This document shows, in pieces, positions 37,552 to 48,467 of a stretch of DNA of 64,000 bases. Under the pieces are notes generated by a model. That model searched no databases and was not told where the DNA came from. It saw only the letters and a list, made by a program, of their open reading frames with translations. Position numbers and translations under genes: made by a program. This DNA is from Nocardia alba NBRC 108234 (GTDB lineage: Bacteria; Actinomycetota; Actinomycetes; Mycobacteriales; Mycobacteriaceae). Numbering within the stretch: the first letter of the stretch is position 1; every line of letters begins with the position of its first letter. Location: positions 124,001 through 188,000 of the forward strand of contig NZ_BDAX01000006.1 of the NCBI RefSeq assembly GCF_001612665.1, given 5' to 3'.

Positions 37552-37967
37552 CAGAACTGCTCCTCCCTGGTCACGATCCTGCATTTCATCGGGAGCTTGT
37601 GCATCGCGCGGCGCAGGGCCTCACGAGCGGTCTCCTCGTTGGGGTAAGACATCTCGAACATGACCCGACCGGGCTTCACGTTCGCGATCCACCACTCCGG
37701 CGAACCCTTACCGGAACCCATGCGGGTTTCGGCCGGCTTCTTCGTGAGCGGACGATCGGGGAAGATGTTGATCCAGATCTTGCCGCCACGCTTGATGTGG
37801 CGGGTCATCGCGATACGCGCCGACTCGATCTGACGGTTGGTGACGTAGGCGGGCTCGAGAGCCTGGATGCCGTAGTCACCGAAGGACACCGCGGTGCCGC
37901 CCTTGGCCATGCCGGAGCGACCGGGGTGGTGCTGCTTGCGGTGCTTGAGCCTACGGGGCATCAGCAT
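37551..37967 (-). CDS. rplP: 50S ribosomal protein L16
   Basis: 138 residues. It begins [17 protein letters not shown] and has the conserved [24 protein letters not shown] segment; it helps shape the peptidyl-transferase region. It starts 3 bp after the rpsC stop codon. Confidence 0.98.
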   Translation of the reverse strand: MLMPRRLKHRKQHHPGRSGMAKGGTAVSFGDYGIQALEPAYVTNRQIESARIAMTRHIKRGGKIWINIFPDRPLTKKPAETRMGSGKGSPEWWIANVKPGRVMFEMSYPNEETAREALRRAMHKLPMKCRIVTREEQF

Positions 37968-37970
37968 GCG

Positions 37971-38765
<795 letters not shown>

Positions 38766-39167
38766 TTACTTTGCCCCTCCCTTCCGGCGGCTACGAGTGG
38801 CAGCGCCGGTGGTGGGCACGCTCTCGACCTCGATGGTGATGTGGCTGGTGCGCTTGCGAATCCGGAACGCGCGGCCCTGGGCCCGCGGCTGGAAACGCTT
38901 CATGGTGGCGCCCTCGTCGACAAAAGCAGTCGAGATGACCAGGGTGGCCGGGTTGAGGCCGAGGTTGTTCTCGGCGTTCGCCGCGGCCGAAGCCACGACC
39001 TTGGCCACGGGCTCGCTGGCAGCCTGCGGTGCGAACCGCAGGATCGCCAGCGCGTCCTCGACGCTCTTGCCGCGGACCAGGTCCACGACTCGACGGGCCT
39101 TCATCGGGGTGACCCGAACGTGCTTGGCGGTTGCGCGTGCAGTCGGGTTCTGAATGGTTTCAGTCAT
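38766..39167 (-). CDS. rplV: 50S ribosomal protein L22
   Basis: 133 residues. [20 protein letters not shown] and [20 protein letters not shown] are hallmark L22 segments lining the exit tunnel. The start overlaps the rpsS stop codon. Confidence 0.98.
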   Translation of the reverse strand: MTETIQNPTARATAKHVRVTPMKARRVVDLVRGKSVEDALAILRFAPQAASEPVAKVVASAAANAENNLGLNPATLVISTAFVDEGATMKRFQPRAQGRAFRIRKRTSHITIEVESVPTTGAATRSRRKGGAK

Positions 39168-39445
39168 CGCCGCTTGCTCTTCCGGTCGTCCTTGACGTGG
39201 CTCTTGAACGTCCTGGTCGGCGCGAACTCACCGAGCTTGTGGCCGACCATGTTGTCCGAGATGAACACCGGCACGTGCTTGCGACCGTCGTGGACGGCGA
39301 AAGTGTGCCCGATGAAATCGGGGATGATGGTCGAGCGACGCGACCAGGTCTTGATGACCTGCTTCGTGCCCTTTTCGTTCTGCACGTCCACCTTCGCGAG
39401 GAGGTGGTCGTCGACGAACGGGCCCTTCTTGAGGCTGCGTGGCAT
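39164..39445 (-). CDS. rpsS: 30S ribosomal protein S19
   Basis: 93 residues beginning [15 protein letters not shown], with [20 protein letters not shown]. It is part of the small-subunit head and contacts 5S-proximal proteins of the large subunit. Confidence 0.98.
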   Translation of the reverse strand: MPRSLKKGPFVDDHLLAKVDVQNEKGTKQVIKTWSRRSTIIPDFIGHTFAVHDGRKHVPVFISDNMVGHKLGEFAPTRTFKSHVKDDRKSKRR

Positions 39446-39459
39446 TTCTTACCTCCTCC

Positions 39460-40296
39460 TTAGCGCTTCTTGCCGGTCTTACGACGGCGAACGATGAGCT
39501 TGTCGCTCGGGCGGTTGGGCTTGCGGGTACGGCCCTCAGGCTGACCCCACGGGGAGACCGGGTGGCGACCACCGGAGGTCTTACCCTCACCACCACCGTG
39601 CGGGTGGTCGACCGGGTTCATGACGACACCACGGACGGTGGGACGACGGCCCTTCCAGCGCATACGGCCGGCCTTGCCCCAGTTGATGTTCGACTGCTCG
39701 GCGTTGCCGACCTCGCCGACGGTGGCGCGGCAGCGCACGTCGACACGGCGGATTTCACCCGAGGGCATACGAAGGGTCGCGTACGGCCCTTCCTTGCCCA
39801 GCAGCTGAATGCTCATTCCGGCGGAACGAGCCATCTTGGCGCCGCCGCCCGGACGCAGCTCCACGTTGTGGATCGTGGTACCGGTCGGGATGTTGCGCAG
39901 CGGCAGGTTGTTGCCCGGCTTGATGTCGGCCGTGGGGCCGGACTCGATCGGGCTGCCCTGCTTGATGCCCTTCGGCGCGATGATGTAGCGCTTCTCGCCG
40001 TCGGCAAAGTGCAGCAGTGCGATGTTGGCGGTGCGGTTGGGGTCGTACTCGATGTGAGCGACCTTGGCCGGGATGCCGTCCTTGTCCAACCGACGGAAGT
40101 CGATCAGGCGGTAGGCACGCTTGTGACCGCCACCGCGGTGACGCGTGGTGATGCGACCGTGCGCGTTACGACCACCGGACTTGGTGAGCGGGCGCAGCAG
40201 CGACTTCTCCGGCGTCGACCGGGTGATCTCGGCGAAGTCCGAGACGCTGGAGCCACGACGGCCCGGCGTAGTCGGCTTGTATTTACGGATTGCCAT
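39460..40296 (-). CDS. rplB: 50S ribosomal protein L2
   Basis: 278 residues, the usual full length. [15 protein letters not shown] at the start, and [20 protein letters not shown] near the end with the conserved His of the peptidyl-transferase region. Confidence 0.98.
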   Translation of the reverse strand: MAIRKYKPTTPGRRGSSVSDFAEITRSTPEKSLLRPLTKSGGRNAHGRITTRHRGGGHKRAYRLIDFRRLDKDGIPAKVAHIEYDPNRTANIALLHFADGEKRYIIAPKGIKQGSPIESGPTADIKPGNNLPLRNIPTGTTIHNVELRPGGGAKMARSAGMSIQLLGKEGPYATLRMPSGEIRRVDVRCRATVGEVGNAEQSNINWGKAGRMRWKGRRPTVRGVVMNPVDHPHGGGEGKTSGGRHPVSPWGQPEGRTRKPNRPSDKLIVRRRKTGKKR

Positions 40297-40328
40297 GAGT
40301 TCTTCTCGCTTTCTGGAGTCCCAGGCGC

Positions 40329-40634
40329 TTACGCGACCGGTCCTCCGAAGATCTCGATGGGCTTGCTATCGGCCGAGAGGGTCACGAGTGCGCGCTTGGT
40401 GTCCTTGCGCTTTCCGTAACCGAATTTGGTCCGCTTGCGCTTGCCCTGACGGTTGGCGGTATTGACGCTGGTGACCTTGACGCCGAAAACCTTCTCAACG
40501 GCGATCTTGATCTGCGTCTTGTTCGAATCCGGGTGCACCAGGAAGGTGTAGGTGCCTTCCTCGATCAGCCCATAGGACTTCTCCGAGATGACCGGTGCGA
40601 GCAGGATGTCGCGGGGGTCGGCGATGGTGCTCAC
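40329..40634 (-). CDS. rplW: 50S ribosomal protein L23
   Basis: 101 residues from a GTG start whose first bases overlap the rplD stop codon (GTGA). [20 protein letters not shown] and [17 protein letters not shown] identify L23, the exit-site protein that docks signal recognition particle and trigger factor. Confidence 0.97.
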   Translation of the reverse strand: MSTIADPRDILLAPVISEKSYGLIEEGTYTFLVHPDSNKTQIKIAVEKVFGVKVTSVNTANRQGKRKRTKFGYGKRKDTKRALVTLSADSKPIEIFGGPVA

Positions 40635-41305
40635 TTGCTCTCCTCCTGGGCCGCCTCGGCGGGACCGTGAACGAAAGCGTTCAGGGCCTCGACGCTGAAC
40701 ACCACGTCGTCGCTGTTGAGCACGTCGTAGGTGTTGAGCTGATCCGGGGCGATCGGCAGCACGTTCTGCAGGTTCGCCACGCTCTTCCACGCGGCGACGT
40801 CCTCGCGGCCGACGACGACCAGGAACTTCTTGCGGCCCGAGAGCTCGGCCAGGAAGTCCTTGGCGGTCTTGGTCGACGGGTTCTGACCCGCGACCAGTTC
40901 GGTGATCACGTGGATGCGCTCGTTGCGGGCCCGGTCGGAGAGGGCACCGCGCAGGGCGGCGGCCTTCATCTTCTTGGGGGTCCGCTGGCTGTAGTCACGC
41001 GGCTGCGGGCCGTGGACGGTGCCACCGCCGGCGAACTGCGGCGCACGGGTCGAGCCCTGACGGGCGCGGCCGGTGCCCTTCTGGCGGTACGGCTTCTTGC
41101 CACCACCGGAGACCTCGCCACGAGTCTTCGTGGAGTGGGTGCCCTGGCGTGCGGCGGCCAGCTGAGCGATGACGACCTGGTGCATCAGCGCGACGTTGGC
41201 GGTCACGTCGAAGATCTCCGCGGGGAGTTCGACGGTGCCTTCGGTCTTGCCGCCCGCGGCCTTCACGGTCAGCGTGAGGTTGGCCTTCTTATCGAGGCTG
41301 GTCAT
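40631..41305 (-). CDS. rplD: 50S ribosomal protein L4
   Basis: 224 residues. The conserved loop [19 protein letters not shown] reaches into the exit tunnel. The start codon overlaps the rplC stop codon. Confidence 0.98.
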   Translation of the reverse strand: MTSLDKKANLTLTVKAAGGKTEGTVELPAEIFDVTANVALMHQVVIAQLAAARQGTHSTKTRGEVSGGGKKPYRQKGTGRARQGSTRAPQFAGGGTVHGPQPRDYSQRTPKKMKAAALRGALSDRARNERIHVITELVAGQNPSTKTAKDFLAELSGRKKFLVVVGREDVAAWKSVANLQNVLPIAPDQLNTYDVLNSDDVVFSVEALNAFVHGPAEAAQEESK

Positions 41306-41967
41306 GCGTGCGCACCACCCTTCACGGCGCTCTTGACGATCACGATGTTGCCCTTGCGGCCCGGGATAGCACCCTTGACCAGGAGCAAACCGTTCTCGGC
41401 ATCGACCTTGTGAACCGAGAGGTTCTGCGTGGTGACGCGGTCGCTACCCATACGGCCCGACATGCGCATGCCCTTGAACACGCGGCCGGGAGTGGCACAG
41501 CCACCGATGGAACCCGGGCGACGGTGCACAGCCTGCGCACCGTGCGAGGCGCCCTGGCCCTTGAAGCCGTGACGCTTCATGGTGCCGGCGAAGCCCTTGC
41601 CCTTGCTGATTCCGGTCACGTCGACGTAGGTGCCCTCTTCGAAGACATCGGCCGAGAGTTCCTGGCCGATCTCGAAGGTGGAGGCATCCGCGACGCGGAT
41701 CTCGGTGACGTGGCGACGCGGGGTGACGCCGGCCTTGGCGAACTGGCCGGCAGTCGGCTTGTTCACCTTGCGCGGGTCGATGGCGCCGAAAGCGATCTGC
41801 ACGGCCGAATAGCCGTCGCGCTCCACGGTACGAATCTGGGTGACCACGTTCGGGCCCGCCTTGATGACGGTGACCGGGACGACGCGGTTCTTCTCGTCGA
41901 AGACCTGGGTCATGCCGAGCTTGGTGCCCAGGATGCCGGCTGCGGGCCGGTTCTTGTTGTCAGTCAT
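41302..41967 (-). CDS. rplC: 50S ribosomal protein L3
   Basis: 221 residues from ATG 41967 ([20 protein letters not shown]). [20 protein letters not shown] is the conserved L3 block. An upstream ATG at 41985 would begin inside the end of rpsJ and lacks a better ribosome-binding site. Confidence 0.97.
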   Translation of the reverse strand: MTDNKNRPAAGILGTKLGMTQVFDEKNRVVPVTVIKAGPNVVTQIRTVERDGYSAVQIAFGAIDPRKVNKPTAGQFAKAGVTPRRHVTEIRVADASTFEIGQELSADVFEEGTYVDVTGISKGKGFAGTMKRHGFKGQGASHGAQAVHRRPGSIGGCATPGRVFKGMRMSGRMGSDRVTTQNLSVHKVDAENGLLLVKGAIPGRKGNIVIVKSAVKGGAHA

Positions 41968-41981
41968 GTCTCGAGTCCCCG

Positions 41982-42287
41982 TCACTGAATGTTGACGTCG
42001 ACGCTGGCCGGGAGGTCGATGCGCATGAGCGCGTCAACCGTCTTCGGCGTCGGGTCGAGGATGTCGATGAGGCGTTTGTGCGTGCGCATCTCGAAGTGTT
42101 CGCGCGAGTCCTTGTACTTGTGCGGCGAACGGATGACGCAGTAGATGTTCTTCTCGGTCGGCAACGGCACAGGCCCGACCACACGGGCGCCGGTGCGGGT
42201 CACCGTTTCCACGATCTTGCGCGCTGACGCGTCGATCGCCTCGTGGTCATAGGCCTTGAGCCTGATGCGGATCTTTTGTCCCGCCAC
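41982..42287 (-). CDS. rpsJ: 30S ribosomal protein S10
   Basis: 101 residues from a GTG start, almost identical in wording to the mycobacterial protein ([19 protein letters not shown], then [20 protein letters not shown]). It is the first gene of the S10 operon and carries AAAGGA before the start codon. Confidence 0.98.
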   Translation of the reverse strand: MAGQKIRIRLKAYDHEAIDASARKIVETVTRTGARVVGPVPLPTEKNIYCVIRSPHKYKDSREHFEMRTHKRLIDILDPTPKTVDALMRIDLPASVDVNIQ

Positions 42288-42844
42288 GCTAAGTGTCCTT
42301 TTCTCCGCTTTCCTTCGTGGTCACAGGAGCTAGCTCCCGCACCACCCTCAATTTGCACAGCCCGAACACAAGAAAGACGCCTCAGCGTGGTTTCCCACTG
42401 AAAGACCCGCAACCAGGGCGCACCAAAAGGCACTACCTAGTCCTCGCCGCTGTTCATCTGTCATGGTTCTCCGGCCCACGCGGTCGGGCGTGTCGCCCTA
42501 ACGCTTATTCTCCGACCCCGGTCATCTGCTCACCATCGGTCGGAAGTGCGTGGTACCGAACGTATCCACACCGGCTGACCGGCGAGATACAAACTACTGC
42601 TCCCCCTGCCGGGATCATCCGCTCCGAGAAGTCGGTCGATCCTGCGCAAGGCAACCCGAACAGTATGCACCATGCCGACGACGTCCTTCAAATCGGGGGT
42701 CATGAGGTATCGATCACGCCCGCAAAGGGGCTTCCACCTCGACCGCACCGCCGGCTGGGCTGTACCGATGAATGGTAGCTGGCTCGTCGCCGCACCCGAT
42801 CACCGGAGGGTTCCCTGCAACTTACTTTTGAGTAAGATAGAGCC
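42288..42844. other. intergenic region with S10-operon promoter and leader
   Basis: 557 bp between divergent rpsJ and the DUF4442 gene. No open frame here looks coding. On the minus strand ATGACA (42459-42464) and TAGGTA (42434-42439) could be a weak -35/-10 pair with a long spacer, which would give the rpsJ transcript a leader of roughly 140 bases. The right end holds the palindrome and -10 of the DUF4442 gene. Confidence 0.4.
42821..42838 (+). promoter_or_regulatory. leaderless promoter with perfect palindromic operator
   Basis: CTTACT TTTG AGTAAG (42821-42836) is a perfect 6-4-6 palindrome. It overlaps the -10-like hexamer TAAGAT (42833-42838), which ends six bases before the ATG at 42845, as in leaderless actinobacterial mRNAs. 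A repressor bound here would block the promoter directly; a TetR-type factor is likely from the operator shape. Confidence 0.6.
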
Positions 42845-43321
42845 ATGACACAGGAAACCGCGACTTACCGCGGCTGGAAGAAGCTGCCCGACAATCGCAT
42901 CGGCCACGCGCTGTTCTCGCTCGGCATGGTCGCCCGCGTCCCCTACTTCGGCACCGTGCTGCCCCAGGTGGTCCGCCTCGAGCCCGGTATCTGCGAGGTG
43001 ACTTCCCCGAAGTGGTTCGGCATCCACAACCACCTCGGCACCTTCCACGCGATCGCGGCCTGCAATCTCGCCGAGGTGGCGATGGGCATGCTGAGCGAGG
43101 CCACCGTCCCCACGACACACCGCTGGATCCCCAAGTCGATGAATGTCCAGTACCTGGCCAAGGCGGAATCGAGCCTGCGCGCGGTCGCGAAACTCGACGA
43201 GATCCCGGACTTCGACCAGATCACCGAGGGCGAGGAACTGACCGTCCCCGTCTCGATCTACGACCGGGACGGCATCGAGGTCGTCCACGCCGACATCACC
43301 ACCTGGGTCACACCGCGCTGA
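42845..43321 (+). CDS. hotdog-fold DUF4442 acyl-CoA thioesterase-like protein
   Basis: 158 residues. It resembles the DUF4442/PaaI-like hotdog family: GHALFSLGMVARVPYFGTVL, then GIHNHLGTFHAIAACNLAEV (the active-site helix with Asn-His and Ala-rich turn) and WIPKSMNVQYLAKAESSLRA. Members hydrolyse acyl-CoA thioesters. The ATG at 42845 has no ribosome-binding site but fits a leaderless promoter under a palindromic operator. Confidence 0.78.
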   Translation: MTQETATYRGWKKLPDNRIGHALFSLGMVARVPYFGTVLPQVVRLEPGICEVTSPKWFGIHNHLGTFHAIAACNLAEVAMGMLSEATVPTTHRWIPKSMNVQYLAKAESSLRAVAKLDEIPDFDQITEGEELTVPVSIYDRDGIEVVHADITTWVTPR

Positions 43322-43387
43322 TTGCGGCCGGAGCGAGCGCTGCCTCGGTACGGTGGTGGGCACACAACCACAGGAGGGGGAGTCCGA

Positions 43388-44266
43388 ATGTTGGAAATCG
43401 CCCAGCTGACCAGGCGATTCGGGGACAACGTCGCAGTCGATGACGTGTCGTTCACCGTCCCGCCCGGCGCGCTGACGGGGTTCGTCGGGGGGAACGGGGC
43501 GGGCAAGACCACCACCATGCGCATGATCATGGGCGTCTTGGCCGTGCAGTCCGGCGAGATCCGGTGGGACGGACGGCCGGTGACCGAGCTGGACCGGCGC
43601 TCGTTCGGCTATATGCCCGAGGAGCGTGGGCTCTATCCCAAGCAGCCGGTGTTCGACCAGCTCGTGTACCTGGCCCGCCTGCGTGGGCTGCCCGCCGACC
43701 AGGCGAAGGCGCGGACCGAAAGCCTGCTCGAGCGTTTCGATCTGGGCGCGCGCGGCAAGGACAAGCTCGAATCGCTGTCGCTGGGCAATCAGCAGCGCGT
43801 CCAGATCGCGGCGGCGGTGATCGCGCAGCCGTCGGCGCTGATCCTGGACGAGCCGTTCTCCGGGCTCGATCCCACGGCCGTGGACTCGATGGTGGAGTTG
43901 CTGCGCGAGTACACCGAACAGGGTGTCCCGGTGCTGTTCTCCTCGCATCAGCTGGATCTGGTGGAGCGGCTGTGCGATCAGCTGGTCGTGCTCGCCGCTG
44001 GCCGGGTGGTCGGCCAGGGCTCGGTCGACGAGCTGCGAACCAGCGGTGGCACAAGGTATCGGCTGGTGCTCGACGGCGATGCGGAATGGTTGCGGGAGCA
44101 CCCCGGGGTGCGCGTGGTCGACGGTGCCGGGCCGGGCGTGTTGTTCGAGGTCGACAGCGGCGGCACCGATGTGGTGCTGAAGGAGGCGCTGTCGCGGGGA
44201 TCGATCAGGGAGTTCGCCGAGGTGCGTCCGACAGTCGCGGAGATCTACCGGGAGGTGACGGCATGA
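43388..44266 (+). CDS. ABC transporter ATP-binding protein, NatA-like
   Basis: 292 residues: Walker A GGNGAGKTTTMRMIMG, the signature LSLGNQQRVQIAAAV, Walker B ALILDEPFSGLDP, and a C-terminal DUF4162-like region after about 215. The start ATG 43388 follows AGGAGGGGGAGTCCGA, a strong ribosome-binding site. It pairs with the ABC-2 permease that begins 52 bp downstream. Relatives export Na+ or drugs; the substrate is not clear. Confidence 0.9.
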   Translation: MLEIAQLTRRFGDNVAVDDVSFTVPPGALTGFVGGNGAGKTTTMRMIMGVLAVQSGEIRWDGRPVTELDRRSFGYMPEERGLYPKQPVFDQLVYLARLRGLPADQAKARTESLLERFDLGARGKDKLESLSLGNQQRVQIAAAVIAQPSALILDEPFSGLDPTAVDSMVELLREYTEQGVPVLFSSHQLDLVERLCDQLVVLAAGRVVGQGSVDELRTSGGTRYRLVLDGDAEWLREHPGVRVVDGAGPGVLFEVDSGGTDVVLKEALSRGSIREFAEVRPTVAEIYREVTA

Positions 44267-44318
44267 GAGATCAGCGCCCGGCAACGAAGCACGCCCGAGC
44301 ACGGCGAGGGGACGCGGC

Positions 44319-45488
44319 ATGAACGACATCTGGCGGATCGTCGCGGCGAGGGAGATCGCCGTGAAGTTGCGTGACCGCAACTTCGTCGTCTCGACGGTGG
44401 TGACGCTGGTGGTGATCATCGCGTCGCTGCTGCTCACCGGGTTCCTCAGCAGCAGACCCGACAAGATCGAGGTGGCGATCGCCGGGCCGGACACCTCGGT
44501 GGTACTCGAAACGGCGAACACCCTGGCTTCGGACGCGGGTACCGACACCAGCTTCACCGCGCGATCGGTCGTCGACCGCGCTGCGGTCGAGCAGCTGGTC
44601 CGCGAGGAAGCGGTCGACGTGGGACTGGTGCCCGCCGAATCCAGCGGCTGGCAGCTGATCGGCAAGACCGCCGAGGACGACGGCGCGACCACCTACATCA
44701 CCGCCGCCGCCCAACAGCTCGCGTTGCAACGCAATGCCGCCGCCGCGGGCGTTTCGCTCGAGGAATTGGCGCGCGGCTCGACGGTGAACTACACGTTGCT
44801 CGAGCAGGGCGCGATCGACCCGGGACTCGGCAAGAGCATCTCGTTCGTCTTCGCGTTCCTGTTCTACATGGCGTCGGTGATGTTCGGCATGTCCATCGCG
44901 CAGAGCGTGGTCGAGGAGAAGCAGAATCGGATCGTGGAGATCCTGGCGAGTGCGATTCCGTTGCGGCAGTTGCTGATCGGCAAGGTCGTCGGCAACGCGG
45001 CGCTGGCCTTCGCGCAATTGGCCGTGTTCGTCGGCGCCGGCCTGATCGGGTTGGCGGTCACCGGCAGGGGTGCTCAGCTGGGCCAGATCGCCGGGGCCGC
45101 GGGCTGGTTCATCGTCTTCTTCCTTGTCGGCTTCCTCGCCCTGGCGAGTCTGTGGGCCGTCGCGGGCGCGCTCGCCACGCGCAGCGAAGACCTCCAGTCC
45201 ACCTCGACTCCGCTCGGGTTGCTCATCATGATCGTGCTGTTCGCGGGCATCTTCCTCACCGGCACCGCCCGCCTGATCGGCTCCTATATCCCGATCATGT
45301 CCATCGTCGCGATGCCCGCACGCCTGGCCGACGGCACCGCCGCCTGGTGGGAACCTTTCATCGCCCTCGCCCTGATGGCGATCGCCACCTACGGGATCGT
45401 CGTCATCGCCGAGCGGATCTACCGCCGCTCGCTGATGCAAACCCAAGCTCGTCTGACCATGCGCCAGGCCCTGGCCCTGGAGGACTAG
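44319..45488 (+). CDS. ABC-2 type permease, NatB-like
   Basis: 389 residues. A membrane helix at the N-terminus (VSTVVTLVVIIASLLLTGF) is followed by a large external domain (about 45-175) and then five or six C-terminal helices with VVEEKQNRIVEILASAIP, the conserved cytoplasmic loop of this permease class. It forms a transporter with the ATPase encoded just upstream. Confidence 0.9.
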   Translation: MNDIWRIVAAREIAVKLRDRNFVVSTVVTLVVIIASLLLTGFLSSRPDKIEVAIAGPDTSVVLETANTLASDAGTDTSFTARSVVDRAAVEQLVREEAVDVGLVPAESSGWQLIGKTAEDDGATTYITAAAQQLALQRNAAAAGVSLEELARGSTVNYTLLEQGAIDPGLGKSISFVFAFLFYMASVMFGMSIAQSVVEEKQNRIVEILASAIPLRQLLIGKVVGNAALAFAQLAVFVGAGLIGLAVTGRGAQLGQIAGAAGWFIVFFLVGFLALASLWAVAGALATRSEDLQSTSTPLGLLIMIVLFAGIFLTGTARLIGSYIPIMSIVAMPARLADGTAAWWEPFIALALMAIATYGIVVIAERIYRRSLMQTQARLTMRQALALED

Positions 45489-45571
45489 TCGTGATCCCGG
45501 ACGTCGCGGCAAGGTGACGACCGGGTCACTGCTGCTTGCGTGGCAATAGGTGGGGCCTATTGAATGCGAAC

Positions 45572-46756
45572 GTGAGCGTTGCGCGGGAATTCGATATCTG
45601 TGTGGTCGGGCTCGGACCGGCGGGGCGCGGATTGGCGCATCGGGCCGCGGTCGCCGGGTTGCGGGTAGCCGCGGTGGATCCACGGCCGGAGCGGTTGTTC
45701 CCGCCCACCTTCTCCTGCTGGGTGGATGAGCTGCCCGCGTGGTTGCCCGCGAGCGCGATCGCGCAGGTGATCGCGGCGCCCACGGTGTGGACCAAGGGCG
45801 CGCATCGCATCGAGCGGCCCTACTGCGTGCTGTCGAAGGCCGGCTTGCACGCGGCGCTGGCACTCGATGACGCGACCGTCTTCGCGGATCGGGCGCGGCG
45901 GGTGGACGCCAACGAGGTGGAGCTCACGGACGGGACGGTGATCTCGGCCAAGACCGTGTTCGATACCAGGGGTCTGCCGACGCTGGGCAAGCGCAGGGCC
46001 GCTTCGGCGCACGGGATCTTCGTGGCGGCGGAGACCGCGGCGCCGATGGTGGCCGAAGGCGAAGGGCTGCTGCTGGATTGGCGCCCGGAGAACGGCGCGG
46101 GCCCGGACGAGCCACCGTCGTTCCTCTACGCGGTGCCGCTCGGGGACGGGACGGTGATCTTCGAGGAGACCAGTCTCGGGTTACGCGGCGGAATGCCGCA
46201 GCACGAGTTACGCAAGCGCACGCTGAGCAGACTCGCGGCCCACGGCATCCGGCTCACCGGCGACGAACCGCACGAAGCCGCCCACTATCCCCTCGACCAG
46301 CCGCCTCCGAAGAAAGGGACCGCGGTGGTGGTGCCGTTCGGCTCGCGCGGCGGCATGATGCACCCGTGCACCGGCTACAGCGTGGCCGATTCGCTCGCGC
46401 TGGCCGATACCGCTGTCGCCGCCGTCCAGCGAGGCGAGAACCCGGTCGCAGCCCTCTGGCCCTGGCAGGCCAGGTCCGTGTACTGGATGCGGATGCGCGG
46501 CCTGTGGGGGCTGGGCCGACTCACCACCGACCAGTCCATCGCCATGTTCGATGCCTTCTTCACCGAATCCGAACGCGGCCAGCGCGCGCTGCTCTCGGCC
46601 CATGACGACTATTCCGCGCTCGGCGCCGCCCTGTTCAACACCGTCGCCCACACCTGGCCGTTCCGGTGGCGTTACGACCTGGTCGGCTGGACCAACCGCA
46701 ACCGCTGGGTCGACTATCCCTTCGCGCCCGCCGACGCCGACTCACCCAGCCGCTGA
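45572..46756 (+). CDS. lycopene cyclase-family FAD protein
   Basis: 394 residues. The N-terminal dinucleotide site ICVVGLGPAGRGLAHRAA, then FSCWVDELPAWL, FLYAVPLGDGTVIFEETSL and GGMMHPCTGYSVADSLALAD are typical of CrtL-type lycopene beta-cyclases, which cyclise the ends of lycopene using FAD as redox-neutral cofactor. Other carotenoid genes are absent from the window, so the substrate is unproven. I give GTG 45572; the TTG at 45560 has a better-spaced AGGTGGGG and could be the real start. Confidence 0.8.
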   Translation: MSVAREFDICVVGLGPAGRGLAHRAAVAGLRVAAVDPRPERLFPPTFSCWVDELPAWLPASAIAQVIAAPTVWTKGAHRIERPYCVLSKAGLHAALALDDATVFADRARRVDANEVELTDGTVISAKTVFDTRGLPTLGKRRAASAHGIFVAAETAAPMVAEGEGLLLDWRPENGAGPDEPPSFLYAVPLGDGTVIFEETSLGLRGGMPQHELRKRTLSRLAAHGIRLTGDEPHEAAHYPLDQPPPKKGTAVVVPFGSRGGMMHPCTGYSVADSLALADTAVAAVQRGENPVAALWPWQARSVYWMRMRGLWGLGRLTTDQSIAMFDAFFTESERGQRALLSAHDDYSALGAALFNTVAHTWPFRWRYDLVGWTNRNRWVDYPFAPADADSPSR

Positions 46757-46815
46757 ACGCACTGATCGCCGCCACAGCGTGCGTGGCGGCGATCAGTGAC
46801 GAGGCGGTCGTGGTG

Positions 46816-47661
46816 TCAGGACGACTCAGCAGCCTTCTTGTAGCCGACGATCGCCGGGTAGGCGAAGACCGCGACCATGCCGACCGTCCACGCCACGGTC
46901 TTCAGCAGCGGTTCGGCGACCGGACCACCGTAGGACAGGCCCTTCATCGCATCGATGGCGCAGCTCATCGGCTGGTTGGCGACCACGTCCTGCAACCAGG
47001 TCGGGTAGGCGAAGACCGGGACGAAGCCGGTGTTGAAGAACATCAGCAACGTGTTGAGGATGCCGATGAGGCTGATCAGCATCACGCCCTCGGTGATCGT
47101 GGCCAGCGCGGTGACCATCACCGCGAACCCGATGCCGAACAGCACCGGAACCAGCACCAGCGCGATATTGGTGAGGGGGTCTTCCATGAACAGGAACCCG
47201 AGCGGCACCGCCACGAGCAGCACGATCAGCGTGGTGAGCAGGATGCGCAGCATCTCCGCCAGCAGTCGGCCGGTAAGCAGCGAGGCCTTGTTGAGCGGCA
47301 TCGTGTAGAACCGGCTGAGCAGCCCCGAGGCCTTCTCCCGCTTGAACCCGAGGGCACTCACCACGGCGCCGGTCATGGCGGCGACCAGGGTGAGCAGCGC
47401 GGCCTGGCCGTAGATGCTCGGCGCGCCGGTGGCCGCGGTGATCGAGTCGCCGAGCACGATCCGGAACATCAGCAGGGTCACCGCCGGGTAGGCGATGGTC
47501 TGGATGGTCGTGGACGGGTCGCGCAACCACACCATCAGCAGGCGCTTGGTCTGGATGAGGCTGTGGGTGAACCACACCGACACCGAGCCTTCCGGCTTGG
47601 TGTGCACCACCGGTAGATCGGCGGCGGCCTCCTCGACCGAGGTCTTCTCGATTGTCGTCAT
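46816..47661 (-). CDS. drrC: DrrC-like ABC-2 permease
   Basis: 281 residues with six hydrophobic segments and the DrrB/DrrC-type loop GFKREKASGLLSRFYTMPLN, then FNTGFVPVFAYPTWLQDVVA and QPMSCAIDAMKGLSYGGP. It starts at ATG 47661, overlapping the previous stop codon (ATGA). In mycobacteria DrrABC exports complex lipids such as PDIM; here the nearby NRPS suggests a lipopeptide, an inference. Confidence 0.88.
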   Translation of the reverse strand: MTTIEKTSVEEAAADLPVVHTKPEGSVSVWFTHSLIQTKRLLMVWLRDPSTTIQTIAYPAVTLLMFRIVLGDSITAATGAPSIYGQAALLTLVAAMTGAVVSALGFKREKASGLLSRFYTMPLNKASLLTGRLLAEMLRILLTTLIVLLVAVPLGFLFMEDPLTNIALVLVPVLFGIGFAVMVTALATITEGVMLISLIGILNTLLMFFNTGFVPVFAYPTWLQDVVANQPMSCAIDAMKGLSYGGPVAEPLLKTVAWTVGMVAVFAYPAIVGYKKAAESS

Positions 47662-48467
47662 GATCGCCTCACACTCGCCCACACAGCCAGTGGGAGGAAG
47701 AAAACAGTCAGTCCGCCGAGCCACGCCAGCGAGACCCACGTGCCCGCCCAGCTCAGGTGACCGGCGGCCATATCGCTGAGTGTCTGGGCGAACTGGGAGA
47801 TCGGCTGGTTGCGCGCGAACGGCCGCACCCATGCCGGGAAGCTGGCCTCGGGGACGAACCCGGTCGACATCATCCCGAAGATCAGGATCGGGAGCGTGAG
47901 GGCCTGACTGAGCGCCTCCGGGTTCTTGGTGAGGCTGCCGAGCGCGTCGGCGCCCAGGGTGAGCACCACGCCGACGGTCAACGCGAATCCGCAGAACGCG
48001 AGCGCCTGCAACCAGCCGCCGGTGAACCGGAACCCGATCACATAGCCGTAGCCGACGGTCGCGATCAGCGAGACCACCGAGCGCACCAGACCCGCGCAGA
48101 TGCGCGACATCAGCGGAACCAGTGAACCGATCGGCATGGTCTGTAGCCGGGTACTCAGCCCGGTGAGCGCTTCGAAGGCCGCGAGCTGCGCGTTCGACAT
48201 CATCGTCATGGCCATCGTCTGCAGTACCACGATCGGCATCACGTACTGCGCGTAGTCGATGCCCTGGACCTTCATCACGTACCGCAACGGCAGATAGAAG
48301 GCCACGGTGACCACGAGCGGGGTGAGCACCGCGACGATCAGCTCGCCCTTGGTGGCCATGGTGTGCACGATGCGCCCGGTCAGCGCGCGCCACTGCGCGA
48401 AACTGCTCGGACGCACCGCGGGAAGCTCGGCGAACAGGCTGTTCGCCGCGGGGGTGGACACGCTCAC
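47658..48467 (-). CDS. drrB: DrrB-like ABC-2 permease
   Basis: 269 residues, six hydrophobic segments, with FEALTGLSTRLQTMPIGSL and FGMMSTGFVPEASFPAWVRP typical of DrrB. It starts at a GTG that overlaps the drrA stop codon by one base (TAGTG). Confidence 0.88.
   Translation of the reverse strand: MSVSTPAANSLFAELPAVRPSSFAQWRALTGRIVHTMATKGELIVAVLTPLVVTVAFYLPLRYVMKVQGIDYAQYVMPIVVLQTMAMTMMSNAQLAAFEALTGLSTRLQTMPIGSLVPLMSRICAGLVRSVVSLIATVGYGYVIGFRFTGGWLQALAFCGFALTVGVVLTLGADALGSLTKNPEALSQALTLPILIFGMMSTGFVPEASFPAWVRPFARNQPISQFAQTLSDMAAGHLSWAGTWVSLAWLGGLTVFFLPLAVWASVRRS

Noticed and set aside
42293..42778. 161-codon open frame in the rpsJ upstream region
   Set aside because: No ribosome-binding site, no recognisable domain, and it covers the S10 leader and promoter region.
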